Shown in pieces: positions 18,282-27,070 of a DNA stretch of 64,000 nucleotides; position 1 is the stretch's first letter; every line of letters starts with the position of its first letter. The notes beneath the pieces were generated by a model that saw nothing but the letters and a program-made list of their open reading frames with translations, had not been told where the DNA came from and made no database searches. Source of the DNA: Labrys monachus (lineage in GTDB: Bacteria > Pseudomonadota > Alphaproteobacteria > Rhizobiales > Labraceae); assembly GCF_030814655.1 (NCBI RefSeq), contig NZ_JAUSVK010000001.1:5587001-5651000 (forward strand). Reading direction: 5' to 3'. A program made the translations under genes and the position numbers.

Positions 18282-19112
18282 TCACGATGCCTGCCGCTCG
18301 GCCGCCAGCCGGCGCAGGATCTCGGCCGTTTCCGCGTCGGCCGGAAAGAACGCCTCCAGCGCCAGTTCCGACAGGGTGATGTCGATCGGCGTGCCGAACA
18401 CGGTGACGGTCGAGAAGAAGGAGAGCAGCCCGGCCTCCGTCACCAGTTCGAGCGGAACCACCACGCCGGCATAGTCGCGCGGCTGCGGCGCCAGGCGGCG
18501 CACCGGTGTCGCCGCGCGGTCGGGATAGCCCGAGAGCTCAGCCATCAAGCCCGACAGGACTGGATCGCCGGTGATCCAGACCTGGTGGCGCAGGCGATCG
18601 AGGAGATGCGCGCGCCATTCCGGCAGGTTGGCGATGTGCGGCGCGAGGCCGCCCGGATGCAGCGCCAGCCGCAGCACGTTGACCGGCGGCTCCAGCAGGC
18701 GGGCCTCGGTGACGCCGGCAAGCAGCGGCGCGACCGCCGCATTGGACGCCACCAGCGTCCAATGCCGATCGACCGCCAGGGCCGGAAACGGCTCGTGGCC
18801 GCGAAGGACGAGGTCGATCGCCTCGCGGGCCGGCCGGAGAGCGGGATCGTCGAGCGGACGCTCCGGGAAGACCGGCGCATAGCCCGCCGCCAGGAACAGG
18901 ACGTTGCGTTCGCGCAGGGGGACATCCAGGCGTTCGGCGAGATGATGCACCATCTCCCGGCTCGGCACCGAACGCCCGCTCTCGATGAAGCTGAGATGGC
19001 GCTGCGAGATCTCGGCTTCCAGCGCGAAGTCGAGCTGGCTCATGCGGCGGCGCTGGCGCCATTCGCGCAGATAATGGCCGATGGACTGCGCCGGCCTGCC
19101 GATCATGCCCAT
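18282..19112 (-). CDS. XRE-family regulator with MmyB-like ligand domain
   Basis: A 276-residue regulator. The N-terminal Cro/C1-type helix-turn-helix (SQLDFALEAEISQRHLSFIESGR) is followed by an MmyB-type domain, recognisable from LPEWRAHLLDRLR and SGYP. Family members bind small lipophilic or redox ligands. GGAGG upstream fits ATG 19112, or 19106 two residues later. It is in line with the NTF2-like gene at 19197-19562, 84 bases upstream, a pairing common for this regulator class, so it probably controls that gene or shares its transcript. Confidence 0.87.
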   Translation of the reverse strand: MGMIGRPAQSIGHYLREWRQRRRMSQLDFALEAEISQRHLSFIESGRSVPSREMVHHLAERLDVPLRERNVLFLAAGYAPVFPERPLDDPALRPAREAIDLVLRGHEPFPALAVDRHWTLVASNAAVAPLLAGVTEARLLEPPVNVLRLALHPGGLAPHIANLPEWRAHLLDRLRHQVWITGDPVLSGLMAELSGYPDRAATPVRRLAPQPRDYAGVVVPLELVTEAGLLSFFSTVTVFGTPIDITLSELALEAFFPADAETAEILRRLAAERQAS

Positions 19113-19196
19113 TCTCCCTCCTCGCCGCCGGCGAAGGCGGCGCTATCGCGATTGAGCCGTTCCCTGCGGGTGACGTAAAGCCCGTGCGGGGCCCCC

Positions 19197-19562
19197 CTAC
19201 GCACCGGCCGGCACCTGGTCGAGAAAGCCGCTCACGGCCTTGAGGCGCTCGCCGTCGAGGACGGCGAAATCGGTTCCCTTGACGAGGCCCTCGCCGCCTT
19301 CGGGGCCGAGTTCCCAGGTGAACCGCACATGATCGCCATAGCCGTCGGGCCGACCGGTGAGCGCGAAGCGGAAATCGGGAAAGCGGGCCTGCACGGCGGC
19401 GATCAGCCCGTCGATCTGGTCATGGCCCGCGCCCTGCATCAGCGGGTCGACATAGGTGCCGTTCTCGGTCCAGGTGCCGGCCAGAAGGGCGCGGCGGCGA
19501 TCCGGATCCGTCTCGTTCCACAGCGCGATATAGCGCTCCGCGATCATGGCTGCCTTGGTCAT
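19197..19562 (-). CDS. NTF2/SnoaL-like small protein
   Basis: A 121-residue protein of the NTF2-like fold: an N-terminal helix (AAMIAERYIALWNETDPDRR), a WTENGTYVDPL segment typical of SnoaL-type proteins, and a C-terminal sheet ending in LDGERLKAVSGFLDQVP. Members include isomerases, hydrolases and binding proteins, so no reaction is assigned. AGGAGA supports the ATG at 19562. It is followed by the XRE/MmyB-type regulator on the same strand. Confidence 0.82.
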   Translation of the reverse strand: MTKAAMIAERYIALWNETDPDRRRALLAGTWTENGTYVDPLMQGAGHDQIDGLIAAVQARFPDFRFALTGRPDGYGDHVRFTWELGPEGGEGLVKGTDFAVLDGERLKAVSGFLDQVPAGA

Positions 19563-19631
19563 CGTCCGTCTCCTCTTCATCGCCCGCTTCGTCGGGCAGG
19601 CGGAGGATGGGCGAGGCCGGGGCGCGCGGCA

Positions 19632-19676
19632 ATTACGCGGGAGGTCATTACGTAGGAGGTCATTACGTAGGAGGTC
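19632..19676. repeat. Three tandem 15-bp repeats
   Basis: ATTACGCGGGAGGTC is followed by two identical copies of ATTACGTAGGAGGTC, immediately upstream of the NTF2-like gene (start 19562). The first unit differs from the others at two positions. The array could affect promoter activity by copy-number change, but nothing else supports that. Confidence 0.8.
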
Positions 19677-19731
19677 ATGGGCCGGGGGCGGTGCAGTTCG
19701 GTGCCCGGACTTCGGCAGAAAACAGCGCGAT

Positions 19732-19871
19732 CTTCTCCCGGGCGGGAGAAGGCGGCGCGAAGCGCCGGATGAGGGTCTGGCGTTCAACAACCAAAGCGCG
19801 ACCGTCAAGCCGACCTGGCCGAGGTTCAGGCCCTCATCCCCTGCCGGACCTTCTCCCCGACCGGGAGAAGG
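19732..19871. repeat. RIME-like composite palindrome, copy A
   Basis: Outer hairpins CTTCTCCC...GGGAGAAGG lie at both ends. The inner left arm carries GCGAAGCGCCGGATGAGGG and the inner right arm CCCTCATCCCCTGCCGGA. Three further copies are at 25289, 51367 and 55997. The plan resembles rhizobial intergenic mosaic elements. This copy has the same orientation as the one at 55997. Confidence 0.8.
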
Positions 19872-19936
19872 CGGCTGGCCCTCTTGGGCCGTGCCTGAGT
19901 CCATCGCGGGACCGCGGCGCTTGGCGGGAAGGAAGA

Positions 19937-19953
19937 GCGGACAGGATGTCCGC
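19937..19953. repeat. Short palindrome GCGGACA-GGA-TGTCCGC after hutU
   Basis: A perfect seven-base-arm palindrome 12 bases beyond the hutU stop. It is one of several intergenic palindromes in this window sharing the GGAC-N-NNN-N-GTCC core. Position after a gene could allow a weak transcription-end role, but no U-tract follows in the hutU direction. Confidence 0.65.
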
Positions 19954-19965
19954 GCTCCCGGGGAC

Positions 19966-21639
19966 CTACTTGTTCAGCATGGGCAGATTGAGCCCCTGCT
20001 CCCTAGCGCAGTCGATGGCGATCTGGTAGCCGGCGTCGGCATGGCGCATCACGCCGGTGGCCGGGTCGTTGGTGAGGACGCGTTCGAGCCGGCGGTCGGC
20101 GGCTTCCGAGCCGTCGCAGACGATGACCATGCCCGAATGCTGCGAGAAGCCCATGCCGACGCCGCCGCCATGGTGCAGCGACACCCAGGTCGCGCCCGAG
20201 GCGCAATTGAGCAGCGCGTTGAGCAGCGGCCAGTCCGACACCGCATCGGAGCCGTCGCGCATCGCCTCGGTCTCGCGGTTGGGCGAGGCGACCGAGCCCG
20301 AATCGAGATGGTCGCGGCCGATGACGATCGGCGCCGCCAGTTCGCCCGAGCGCACCATGGCGTTGAAGGCGAGGCCCAGCCTGGCGCGCTGGCCGAGGCC
20401 GACCCAGCAGATGCGCGCCGGCAGGCCCTGGAAGGCGATGCGCTCGCCGGCCATGTCGAGCCAGTTGTGCAGATGCGGATCGTCGGGGATCAGCTCCTTG
20501 ACCTTGGCGTCGGTCTTGCGGATGTCCTCGGGGTCGCCCGACAGGGCCGCCCAGCGGAACGGGCCGACGCCGCGGCAGAACAGCGGACGGATATAGGCCG
20601 GCACGAAGCCGGGAAAGGCGAAGGCATCGGCGACGCCGGCCTCGCTCGCCATCTGGCGGATGTTGTTGCCGTAGTCGAAGGTCGGCACGCCCATCTCGTT
20701 GAAGGCGAGCATGGCGCGCACGTGCACGGCCATCGACTTCTTGGCCTCGGCGACGACATGGGCCGGCTCGAGGCGGGCGCGTTCCTTGTACTCGCTCCAG
20801 GTCCAGCCGATCGGCAGATAGCCGTTGAGCGGATCATGCGCCGAAGTCTGGTCGGTGACCATGTCCGGCTTGACGCCGCGGCGCACCAGTTCGGGCAGCA
20901 CTTCGGCGGCATTGCCGAGCAGCGCCACGGAAACCGCCTTCTTCTCGGTGGTCGCCTTGTTGAGGATCGCCAGCGCGTCGTCGATATCCCGGGCCTGGAC
21001 GTCGACATAGCGGGTGCGCAGGCGGAAATCGATGCCCTCCTGGCGGCATTCGACGGCGAGCATCGAGGCGCCGGCCATGGTGGCGGCGAGCGTCTGCGCC
21101 CCGCCCATGCCGCCGAGCCCGGCGGTCAGGATCCAGCGGCCGGAAAGATCGCCGCCATAATGCTGGCGCCCGGCCTCGACGAAGGTCTCGTAGGTGCCCT
21201 GCACGATACCCTGCGAGCCGATATAGATCCAGGAGCCGGCCGTCATCTGGCCGTACATCATCAGGCCCTCGGCATCGAGCTGGTTGAACTTCTCCCAGGT
21301 CGCCCAATGCGGCACGAGGTTGGAATTGGCGATCAGCACGCGCGGCGCATCGGCATGGGTGCGGAACACGCCGACCGGCTTGCCGGACTGGACGAGCAGC
21401 GTCTCGTCGTCGCCGAGCGTCTTCAGCGTCCTCACGATGGCGTCGAAGCTCTCCCAGTCGCGGGCGGCGCGGCCGATGCCGCCATAGACGACGAGCTCCT
21501 TCGGATTCTCGGCGACGTCGGGATCGAGATTGTTCATGAGCATGCGCAAGGGTGCTTCCGTCAGCCAGCTCCTGGCGTTCAGCTCCTTGCCGCGCGGCGC
21601 GCGGATTTCGACATCGCGGAAACGGGCATTGCTCAGCAT
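19966..21639 (-). CDS. hutU: Urocanate hydratase
   Basis: A 557-residue urocanase, which converts urocanate to imidazolone propionate in histidine degradation. The NAD-binding region (GLGGMGGAQ) and the catalytic-loop cysteine in [10 protein letters not shown] are present, as is the C-terminal [18 protein letters not shown] signature. I took the ATG at 21639, preceded by AAAGG; an ATG at 21654 is too close to the operator and lacks a ribosome site. It is transcribed away from hutC. Neither hutI nor hutG is visible in this window. Confidence 0.96.
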   Translation of the reverse strand: MLSNARFRDVEIRAPRGKELNARSWLTEAPLRMLMNNLDPDVAENPKELVVYGGIGRAARDWESFDAIVRTLKTLGDDETLLVQSGKPVGVFRTHADAPRVLIANSNLVPHWATWEKFNQLDAEGLMMYGQMTAGSWIYIGSQGIVQGTYETFVEAGRQHYGGDLSGRWILTAGLGGMGGAQTLAATMAGASMLAVECRQEGIDFRLRTRYVDVQARDIDDALAILNKATTEKKAVSVALLGNAAEVLPELVRRGVKPDMVTDQTSAHDPLNGYLPIGWTWSEYKERARLEPAHVVAEAKKSMAVHVRAMLAFNEMGVPTFDYGNNIRQMASEAGVADAFAFPGFVPAYIRPLFCRGVGPFRWAALSGDPEDIRKTDAKVKELIPDDPHLHNWLDMAGERIAFQGLPARICWVGLGQRARLGLAFNAMVRSGELAAPIVIGRDHLDSGSVASPNRETEAMRDGSDAVSDWPLLNALLNCASGATWVSLHHGGGVGMGFSQHSGMVIVCDGSEAADRRLERVLTNDPATGVMRHADAGYQIAIDCAREQGLNLPMLNK

Positions 21640-21657
21640 GTCCTGGCCTTTCATGAT

Positions 21658-21697
21658 TTGTATATACAAGTTAGCGAAGAAATCGCGGAAATGTCAA
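21658..21697 (-). promoter_or_regulatory. hutU promoter with HutC-type operator
   Basis: On the minus strand TTGACA (21692-21697) and TAACTT (21668-21673) are separated by 18 bases. The perfect palindrome TTGTATATACAA (21658-21669) overlaps the -10 element. HutC, a GntR/HutC-type repressor, is known to bind TGTATA-type palindromes of this form. Position and sequence together make repression of hutU by the adjacent hutC product likely. Confidence 0.75.
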
Positions 21698-21807
21698 GGT
21701 GTGAGCGCGGACGTCGTACCCGCATTTTCTGGAATGCGCTGTTTCCAAGGGCGAGCAGGACGTGCATAGGCGCTGACTTTGCCGTGGAAGACCGGATTAA
21801 GGAGGGG

Positions 21808-21873
21808 CGATCACCGATCGCCCGTCTTGGAAACGCGGAGGTTGCGGCAAGGAAGAAGGTCGATCGGTGATCG
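21808..21873. repeat. Inverted pair of 13-bp CGATCACCGATCG motifs
   Basis: CGATCACCGATCG (21808-21820) and its exact reverse complement CGATCGGTGATCG (21861-21873) face each other in the hutU/hutC gap. A related ACCGATCACCGATCGCC occurs near 63299, so this is another short dispersed motif. Confidence 0.65.
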
Positions 21874-21900
21874 ACCCAATCGCCCCAATGTCCGCGCTCC

Positions 21901-22695
21901 CTACCCCGCCCGGTTGGCGCGGCGGCGGTTTTCGATGCGGTAGCGCCCGCCGGGGAGCAGCAGCCGCACCGAGGTCACCACCGGATCGGCGCCTTCGCCG
22001 CCCGGCGCCCCCTCGGGGCCCGTCCAGCCCGCCGCCCAGGTGCGGCGGCGGATCAGCAGGCAGGGATCGGCGCGGGCGATGGCGAGCAGCTTGCACTCCC
22101 AGGCCTGCGGCAGCACCGCTTCGATGCGATGCTCGGCCTCGCTCCACGGCACGGCCGCGCTCAGCACCTGGTTGGGCGTGACGCTCGAAAAATCGCTGTC
22201 GAGATAATCCGGCACGACGATGGGATTGACATAGCGGTCCTCCAGCTGCACCGGCACCTCATTCTCGCAATGCACGATGATCGAGTGGAAAACCGGGCTG
22301 CCGATCGACAGTTCCAGGCGGTCCGCCACGTCCGGCGTCGCCTTCAGCGTGTCGAGCAGCAGGATCTGCGCGCTGTAGTCATGGCCGCGGGACCGGATCT
22401 CCTCGGCGATGTTGGTGACCTCGAACACATCCGAGCGGCTGTTGCCGCCGGCCACGAAGGAGCCCCGCCCCTGCATGCGGATGAGCACGCCCTCGAGGCT
22501 CAGCTCCCGCAAGGCGCGGTTGACCGTCATGCGGCTGACGTCGAGCAGTTCCACCAACTCGCTTTCGGAGGGAATGCGGTGCCCCGGCGGCCATTCGCCG
22601 CTGAGGACGCGGGTCATGATATGGTGCTTCACCTCGGCATAGAGCGGGGTGACGGCATCGGCAACGTCCGCTTTCCTTCGCCCCGGCCCGCTCAT
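21901..22695 (-). CDS. hutC: Histidine utilisation repressor
   Basis: A 264-residue GntR/HutC-family repressor: an N-terminal winged helix (PLYAEVKHHIMTRVLSGEWP, then SESELVELLDVSRMTVNRAL) and a UTRA effector domain ending in RYRIENRRRANRAG. The start at 22695 has AAGGGG upstream. It lies between hutU and hutF, and matching palindromes occur at both flanking promoters. The family responds to urocanate. Autoregulation is likely because its own promoter shares the hutF intergenic region. Confidence 0.93.
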   Translation of the reverse strand: MSGPGRRKADVADAVTPLYAEVKHHIMTRVLSGEWPPGHRIPSESELVELLDVSRMTVNRALRELSLEGVLIRMQGRGSFVAGGNSRSDVFEVTNIAEEIRSRGHDYSAQILLLDTLKATPDVADRLELSIGSPVFHSIIVHCENEVPVQLEDRYVNPIVVPDYLDSDFSSVTPNQVLSAAVPWSEAEHRIEAVLPQAWECKLLAIARADPCLLIRRRTWAAGWTGPEGAPGGEGADPVVTSVRLLLPGGRYRIENRRRANRAG

Positions 22696-22741
22696 CTTCC
22701 GTGCCCCTTCCTGCCCGCGCCACTTTTCGCCGGCGGACGGC

Positions 22742-22785
22742 TTGCGACCCGCCAAAATTTGGCTATAAGACTTATACATACAAGT
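22742..22785 (+). promoter_or_regulatory. hutF promoter with HutC-type operator
   Basis: TTGCGA (22742-22747) and TATAAG (22764-22769) with a 16-base spacer form a plausible promoter toward hutF. Directly after it is ACTTATACATACAAGT (22770-22785), an imperfect palindrome matching the hutU operator core. It lies between divergent hutC and hutF and could serve both. Confidence 0.65.
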
Positions 22786-22792
22786 TGCGCAT

Positions 22793-24202
22793 ATGGGTAG
22801 ACCAATCATGCCCGATTCCCGCCGCCACATCCATGGATCCCACGCTCTGCTGGCAGCGCAGGCCCTGCTGCCCGGCGGCTGGGCGCACAATGTCAGGATC
22901 GAGATCGACGCGGCGGGAACGATCACCTCGGTGACGCCCGATGCCACCACCGAAAACGCCGAGATCGCGGCCGGGCCGGTGATCCCGGCACTGTCCAACC
23001 TGCACTCCCACGCCTTCCAGCGCGCCATGGCCGGCCTCGCCGAAGTGTCGGGCGCCGGCGACGACAGTTTCTGGACCTGGCGCGAGGAGATGTACCGCAC
23101 GGTCGGCGAGCTGGAGCCCGAGGATGCCGAGGCGATCGCCGCCAAGCTCTATGTCGACATGCTGAAGGCGGGCTTCGGCGCCGTCGCCGAATTCCATTAC
23201 CTGCATCACGACCGGTCCGGCGCCGCCTATGCCGATCCGGCGCAGATGTCGAAGCGCATCCTCGCCGCGGCCGGGACCGCCGGCATCGGCCTGACGCTGC
23301 TGCCGGTCTTCTATGCCCATGCCGGTTTCGGCGGCGCCGCCCCCCATGCGGGCCAGCGCCGCTTCATCCATGACGTCGACGGCTTCGAGCGGCTGATGGC
23401 CGCCCTGGCGCCCGCCTGCGATGCGGCCGGCGCCACGCTCGGCTACGCCTTCCATTCGCTGCGGGCGGCGACGCCCGACGAGATGGACGCGCTGACGGCG
23501 AGCCTGCCGGGGGCCTGCCCCGTGCATATCCATGTCGCCGAGCAGCAGAAGGAGGTCGACGACAGCCTGGCCTGGAGCGGCAAGCGCCCGATGCAATGGC
23601 TGTTCGACCACATGCCGGTCGGCGAGCGCTGGTGCCTGATCCACTGCACCCATGCCGACGAGGACGAGATCCGGCGCCTCGCCGCGAGCGGTGCCGTCGC
23701 CGGCCTCTGCCCGGTGACCGAAGCCAATCTCGGCGACGGCATCTTTCCGGGCGTGTCGTTTCGGGCCCAGGGCGGCCGCATCGGCATCGGCACCGACAGC
23801 CACGTCTCGCCCAGCGTCGTCGAGGAGCTGCGCTGGCTCGAATACGGCCAGCGCCTGCGCGACGAGCGCCGCAACCGCCTCGCCGACGGCCCGCACCGTT
23901 CTGTCGGGCGCGACCTCTACGCCGCCGCGCTCGCCGGCGGCGCGCAGGCGCTCGGCCAGCCCGTCGGCGCCATCGCGCCGGGGCACCATGCCAGCCTCGT
24001 CGTCCTCGACGGCCGCGACGCCTTCATCGACAGCGCCCGCGGCGACGCCATCCTCGACCGCTGGCTGTTCGCCCTCGGCGACCGCACGGTGCGCGACGTC
24101 ATGGTGGCTGGCGCCTGGCGCATCCGGGACGGGCGCCACCCGCAGGACGAAGCCGTCGACGCGGCTTTTCGCATCGTGATCAGAAAACTGGCTCGCAAAT
24201 AA
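22793..24202 (+). CDS. hutF: Formimidoylglutamate deiminase
   Basis: A 469-residue metal-dependent hydrolase of the amidohydrolase superfamily. It removes ammonia from N-formimidoyl-glutamate to give N-formylglutamate, the five-step branch of histidine degradation. Metal ligands are visible in LSNLHSHAFQRAM, HIHVAEQ, LIHCTHAD and the aspartate of GIGTDSHVSPS. The start is ATG 22793 or 22808; neither has a strong ribosome site and the HutC operator ends only seven bases before the first. A hutG product would be needed downstream but is not in the window. Confidence 0.94.
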   Translation: MGRPIMPDSRRHIHGSHALLAAQALLPGGWAHNVRIEIDAAGTITSVTPDATTENAEIAAGPVIPALSNLHSHAFQRAMAGLAEVSGAGDDSFWTWREEMYRTVGELEPEDAEAIAAKLYVDMLKAGFGAVAEFHYLHHDRSGAAYADPAQMSKRILAAAGTAGIGLTLLPVFYAHAGFGGAAPHAGQRRFIHDVDGFERLMAALAPACDAAGATLGYAFHSLRAATPDEMDALTASLPGACPVHIHVAEQQKEVDDSLAWSGKRPMQWLFDHMPVGERWCLIHCTHADEDEIRRLAASGAVAGLCPVTEANLGDGIFPGVSFRAQGGRIGIGTDSHVSPSVVEELRWLEYGQRLRDERRNRLADGPHRSVGRDLYAAALAGGAQALGQPVGAIAPGHHASLVVLDGRDAFIDSARGDAILDRWLFALGDRTVRDVMVAGAWRIRDGRHPQDEAVDAAFRIVIRKLARK

Positions 24203-24307
24203 AGCCTGCCGGATGCATGATCCGGGCAAGCAGGCACCGGTTTTGCGAAAGACCGCGCGGCGGGCACGAACGACAAGACGCTGAATGGAATCACAGGGGA
24301 ACCGACT

Positions 24308-25162
24308 ATGAAGAAAGCTCTCGCTTCCGCCGCTTTTCTGGCGCTGGCAGCCTTCGCCGCAGCGCCCGCGCAGGCGAAGGACTGGAAGACCGTCACCATC
24401 GCCCTCGAAGGCGCCTATGAGCCCTGGAACCTGACCAAGCCCGACGGCACGCTCGACGGCTTCGAGATCGATCTGGCCAAGGACCTGTGCGGCCGCATGA
24501 AGGTCGAGTGCAAGTTCATCGCGCAGGACTGGGACGGCATGATCCCCAGCCTCAACGCCGGCAAGTTCGACGTGATCATGGACGCCCTGTCGATCACCGA
24601 CGAGCGCAAGCAGGTCATCGCCTTCTCCAAGCCCTATGCCGCCACCCCGGCCAGCTTCGCCGGCCTCAAATCCGGCCCGCTCGCCACCCTCGCCGGCACC
24701 GGCACGACGGTGACGCTGACGGGCGACGCCGCCCATGACAAGCCGGTCGTCGACAAGCTGCGCGAGGCGCTGAAGGGCAAGACCATCGGCATCCAGTCGG
24801 CGACCGTCTACACCAAGTTCCTCAACGACAATTTCAAGGACATCGCCACCATCACCGAATACAAGACGTCGGCCGAGCACGACCTCGACGTGACCGCCGG
24901 CCGCATCGACGTCGCCTTCGACGACGACACCTATTTCACCTCGGCCTTCGCCAAGCCGGACAATGCCGAGATGATGGTGGTCGGCCCCGAAATCGTCGGC
25001 CCGATCTGGGGCGAGGGCGAAGGCGCCGGCTTCCGCAAGGCCGATACCGACCTGCGCGACATGTTCAGCAAGGCGATCACCGACGCCATCGCCGACGGCA
25101 CGGTCAAGAAGCTCAGCCTGAAATGGTTCAAGCTCGACGTGACCCCGGTCTCGGTGCCCTGA
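24308..25162 (+). CDS. Polar amino-acid ABC transporter, periplasmic binding protein
   Basis: A 284-residue family-3 solute-binding protein with a signal peptide (MKKALASAAFLALAAF, cleavage after AQA). The ligand-binding core shows YEPWNLTKPDGTLDGFEIDLA and IMDALSITDERK, as in Lys/Arg/ornithine and His binding proteins. AGGGGA lies before the ATG. It is the first gene of an importer whose other genes follow after a 441-base repeat-filled gap. The hut context makes histidine or a related compound the likely ligand, which is inference. Confidence 0.92.
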   Translation: MKKALASAAFLALAAFAAAPAQAKDWKTVTIALEGAYEPWNLTKPDGTLDGFEIDLAKDLCGRMKVECKFIAQDWDGMIPSLNAGKFDVIMDALSITDERKQVIAFSKPYAATPASFAGLKSGPLATLAGTGTTVTLTGDAAHDKPVVDKLREALKGKTIGIQSATVYTKFLNDNFKDIATITEYKTSAEHDLDVTAGRIDVAFDDDTYFTSAFAKPDNAEMMVVGPEIVGPIWGEGEGAGFRKADTDLRDMFSKAITDAIADGTVKKLSLKWFKLDVTPVSVP

Positions 25163-25177
25163 GCAACGCCGGCGAGC

Positions 25178-25480
25178 GCGGACGTCCCGTCCGCCTCTTT
25201 CGGGGCGCCTCGCAAGATGCCGATCGTTCGGCGCGGGTTTCTGGGACTTCCCGCACCGCGGCTTTGTGCGATTTTCCACACTTCGTTGCCTTCTCCCTTT
25301 CGGGAGAAGGTCCCGGCAGGGGGATGAGGGCCTAGTCTTCGACGCGGCGAGCTCAATATTCGCACTAGTATTGCGAACGTCCAGACCCTCATCCGGCGCT
25401 TCGCGCCACCTTCTCCCGCATGGGAGAAGGTAAAGTCGCGCCATTTCCTGCAAACGCAACGCCGATGGACGAGACGTCCG
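25178..25480. repeat. Repeat cluster between importer genes (RIME-like copy B and two palindromes)
   Basis: The gap 25163-25603 holds no gene. It contains GCGGACG-TCC-CGTCCGC (25178-25194), a RIME-like composite palindrome (25289-25430), and TGGACG-AGA-CGTCC (25466-25480). The composite has CCTTCTCCC...GGGAGAAGG hairpins at both ends, a left inner arm GGCAGGGGGATGAGGG and a right inner arm CCCTCATCCGGCGCTTCGCG, the reverse orientation of copy A. Such hairpins after the first gene may stabilise its mRNA and raise binding-protein output over the permeases. Confidence 0.75.
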
Positions 25481-25603
25481 CGCTCGGACGTCGGTCCCTG
25501 AAACGCCTTGTTTCTCGGACGATCCGGGCGCCCTGCCGTCCCCACCCGCATCCCGGTGTGGGTTTCCTGCAGCCGACAGGCTTGCGATCATGAGGACTGG
25601 AGC

Positions 25604-26335
25604 GTGCTGTACCTGATCAACCTGCTCGGCTTCAGCAAGGAAGGCTGGGGCCTCTATCTGCTCGGCGCCGCGCTGATGACGGTCGCCGTCACGCTCGCCG
25701 CCCTCGTCATCGGCGCTTTCGTCGGCTCGTTCGTCGCCTGGGCCAAGCTGTCGCGCAACCTCACGGCGCGCATCGCCGGCGATGCCTACACCACGATCTT
25801 CCGCGGCATGCCCGAGCTCCTCATCATCTATGTCGTCTTCTTCGGCGGCTCGGCGGCCGTGACGGCGGCGGCCGAGCAGTTCGGCATCGAGGGCTTTCTC
25901 GGCATGCCGTCCTTCCTTGCCGGCGCCATCGGCGTCGGCCTCATCTCGGCGTCCTACCAGGCGGAGGTCTTCCGCGGCTCCTTCACCGCCATCGTGCCCG
26001 GCGAGATCGAAGCCGCCCGCGCCATCGGCATGCCGCGCCTGATGCGCTTCCGCCGCATCATCGCGCCGCAGGTCATGCGCTTCGCCATTCCCGGCCTCGG
26101 CAATGTCTGGCAGCTCAGCCTGAAGGATTCGGCGCTGATCTCGGTGACGGGGCTGGTCGAGATCATGAATGCCAGCAACAAGGCGGCCGGATCGACCCAC
26201 CAGTTCTTCATCTTCTACATCGTCGGCGGCACGCTCTATCTCATCCTGACCAGCCTCTCCAACCGGGTCTTCAACGCCGGCGAGGCGCATGTCGCCAAGA
26301 GCTTCCGCCGCCCGGCAGGGATGCAGGGATCATGA
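25604..26335 (+). CDS. Polar amino-acid ABC transporter permease (HisQ-like)
   Basis: A 243-residue inner-membrane permease of the HisQ/ArtQ group. The EAA loop is visible as GEIEAARAIGMPRLMRFRRI. I chose GTG 25604 with GAGG eight bases upstream, since the upstream frame contains a poor N terminus. Its stop overlaps the start of the next permease (ATGA). Confidence 0.9.
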   Translation: MLYLINLLGFSKEGWGLYLLGAALMTVAVTLAALVIGAFVGSFVAWAKLSRNLTARIAGDAYTTIFRGMPELLIIYVVFFGGSAAVTAAAEQFGIEGFLGMPSFLAGAIGVGLISASYQAEVFRGSFTAIVPGEIEAARAIGMPRLMRFRRIIAPQVMRFAIPGLGNVWQLSLKDSALISVTGLVEIMNASNKAAGSTHQFFIFYIVGGTLYLILTSLSNRVFNAGEAHVAKSFRRPAGMQGS

Positions 26336-27057
26336 TCAGCAGCTTCTCCTGGACCGATACCTTCTTCCAGCTGCTCGCGGCCCTGCCGAACACGCTGCTG
26401 CTCTTCATCCTGTCGATCTCGATCGGCTGCATCATGGCGCTCGGCATTGTCTGGATGCGGATGAGCCGCAACCGCCTCCTCTCCGGCTTCGCGCGCGGCT
26501 ACATCTTCGTCTTTCGCGGCACACCGCTGCTGATCCAGATGTTCCTGCTGTTCTACGGCCTCGGCCAGTTCCGCTTCCTGCACGACACGCCGGCCTGGTG
26601 GGTGCTGAGCAGCCGCTTCGCCACCGCCGTGCTGGCGCTGGCGCTGTGCACCGCCGGCTATTCGGCCGAGATCTTCCGCGGCGGCCTCCTCGCCGTGCCC
26701 TCCCGCGAGATCGAGGCGGGCCGTGCCATCGGCATGTCCGGCTTCCTGCTGCTGCGCCGCATCGTCGCGCCGATCGCCCTGCGCCAGGCGCTGCCGGCCT
26801 ATTCGACCGAGATCGTATTGATGGTGAAGTCGACCTCCCTCGCCAGCCTCGTCGCGGTGGCCGAGATCACGGGCGTCGCCGCCAAGATCGCGCATACCTA
26901 TTACAGCTCCATCGGGGTCTTCCTCCTCGCCGGCGCCTTCTATCTCGTCATCAACTTCATCATCATCCGCATCGTCGGCCTGCTCGAATACAGGCTCTCG
27001 CCGCATCTGCGGCTCATGCCGGCGCGGGCGCAGACGCCGCGCACCATCGTCGGCTGA
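26332..27057 (+). CDS. Polar amino-acid ABC transporter permease (HisM-like)
   Basis: A 241-residue partner permease of the HisM/ArtM group with five to six transmembrane helices. The EAA loop is SREIEAGRAIGMSGFLLLRR. It overlaps the preceding permease by four bases, which indicates translational coupling and a heterodimeric membrane channel. Confidence 0.92.
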   Translation: MISSFSWTDTFFQLLAALPNTLLLFILSISIGCIMALGIVWMRMSRNRLLSGFARGYIFVFRGTPLLIQMFLLFYGLGQFRFLHDTPAWWVLSSRFATAVLALALCTAGYSAEIFRGGLLAVPSREIEAGRAIGMSGFLLLRRIVAPIALRQALPAYSTEIVLMVKSTSLASLVAVAEITGVAAKIAHTYYSSIGVFLLAGAFYLVINFIIIRIVGLLEYRLSPHLRLMPARAQTPRTIVG

Positions 27058-27070
27058 AAGGAAACCCTGG

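Noticed and set aside
19632-19676. CRISPR array
   Set aside because: Units of 15 bases are directly adjacent with no spacers and no cas genes are nearby.
22772-26290. Long minus-strand open frame opposite hutF and importer genes
   Set aside because: Same compositional shadow, no ribosome site or family motif, and overlaps three well-supported genes.
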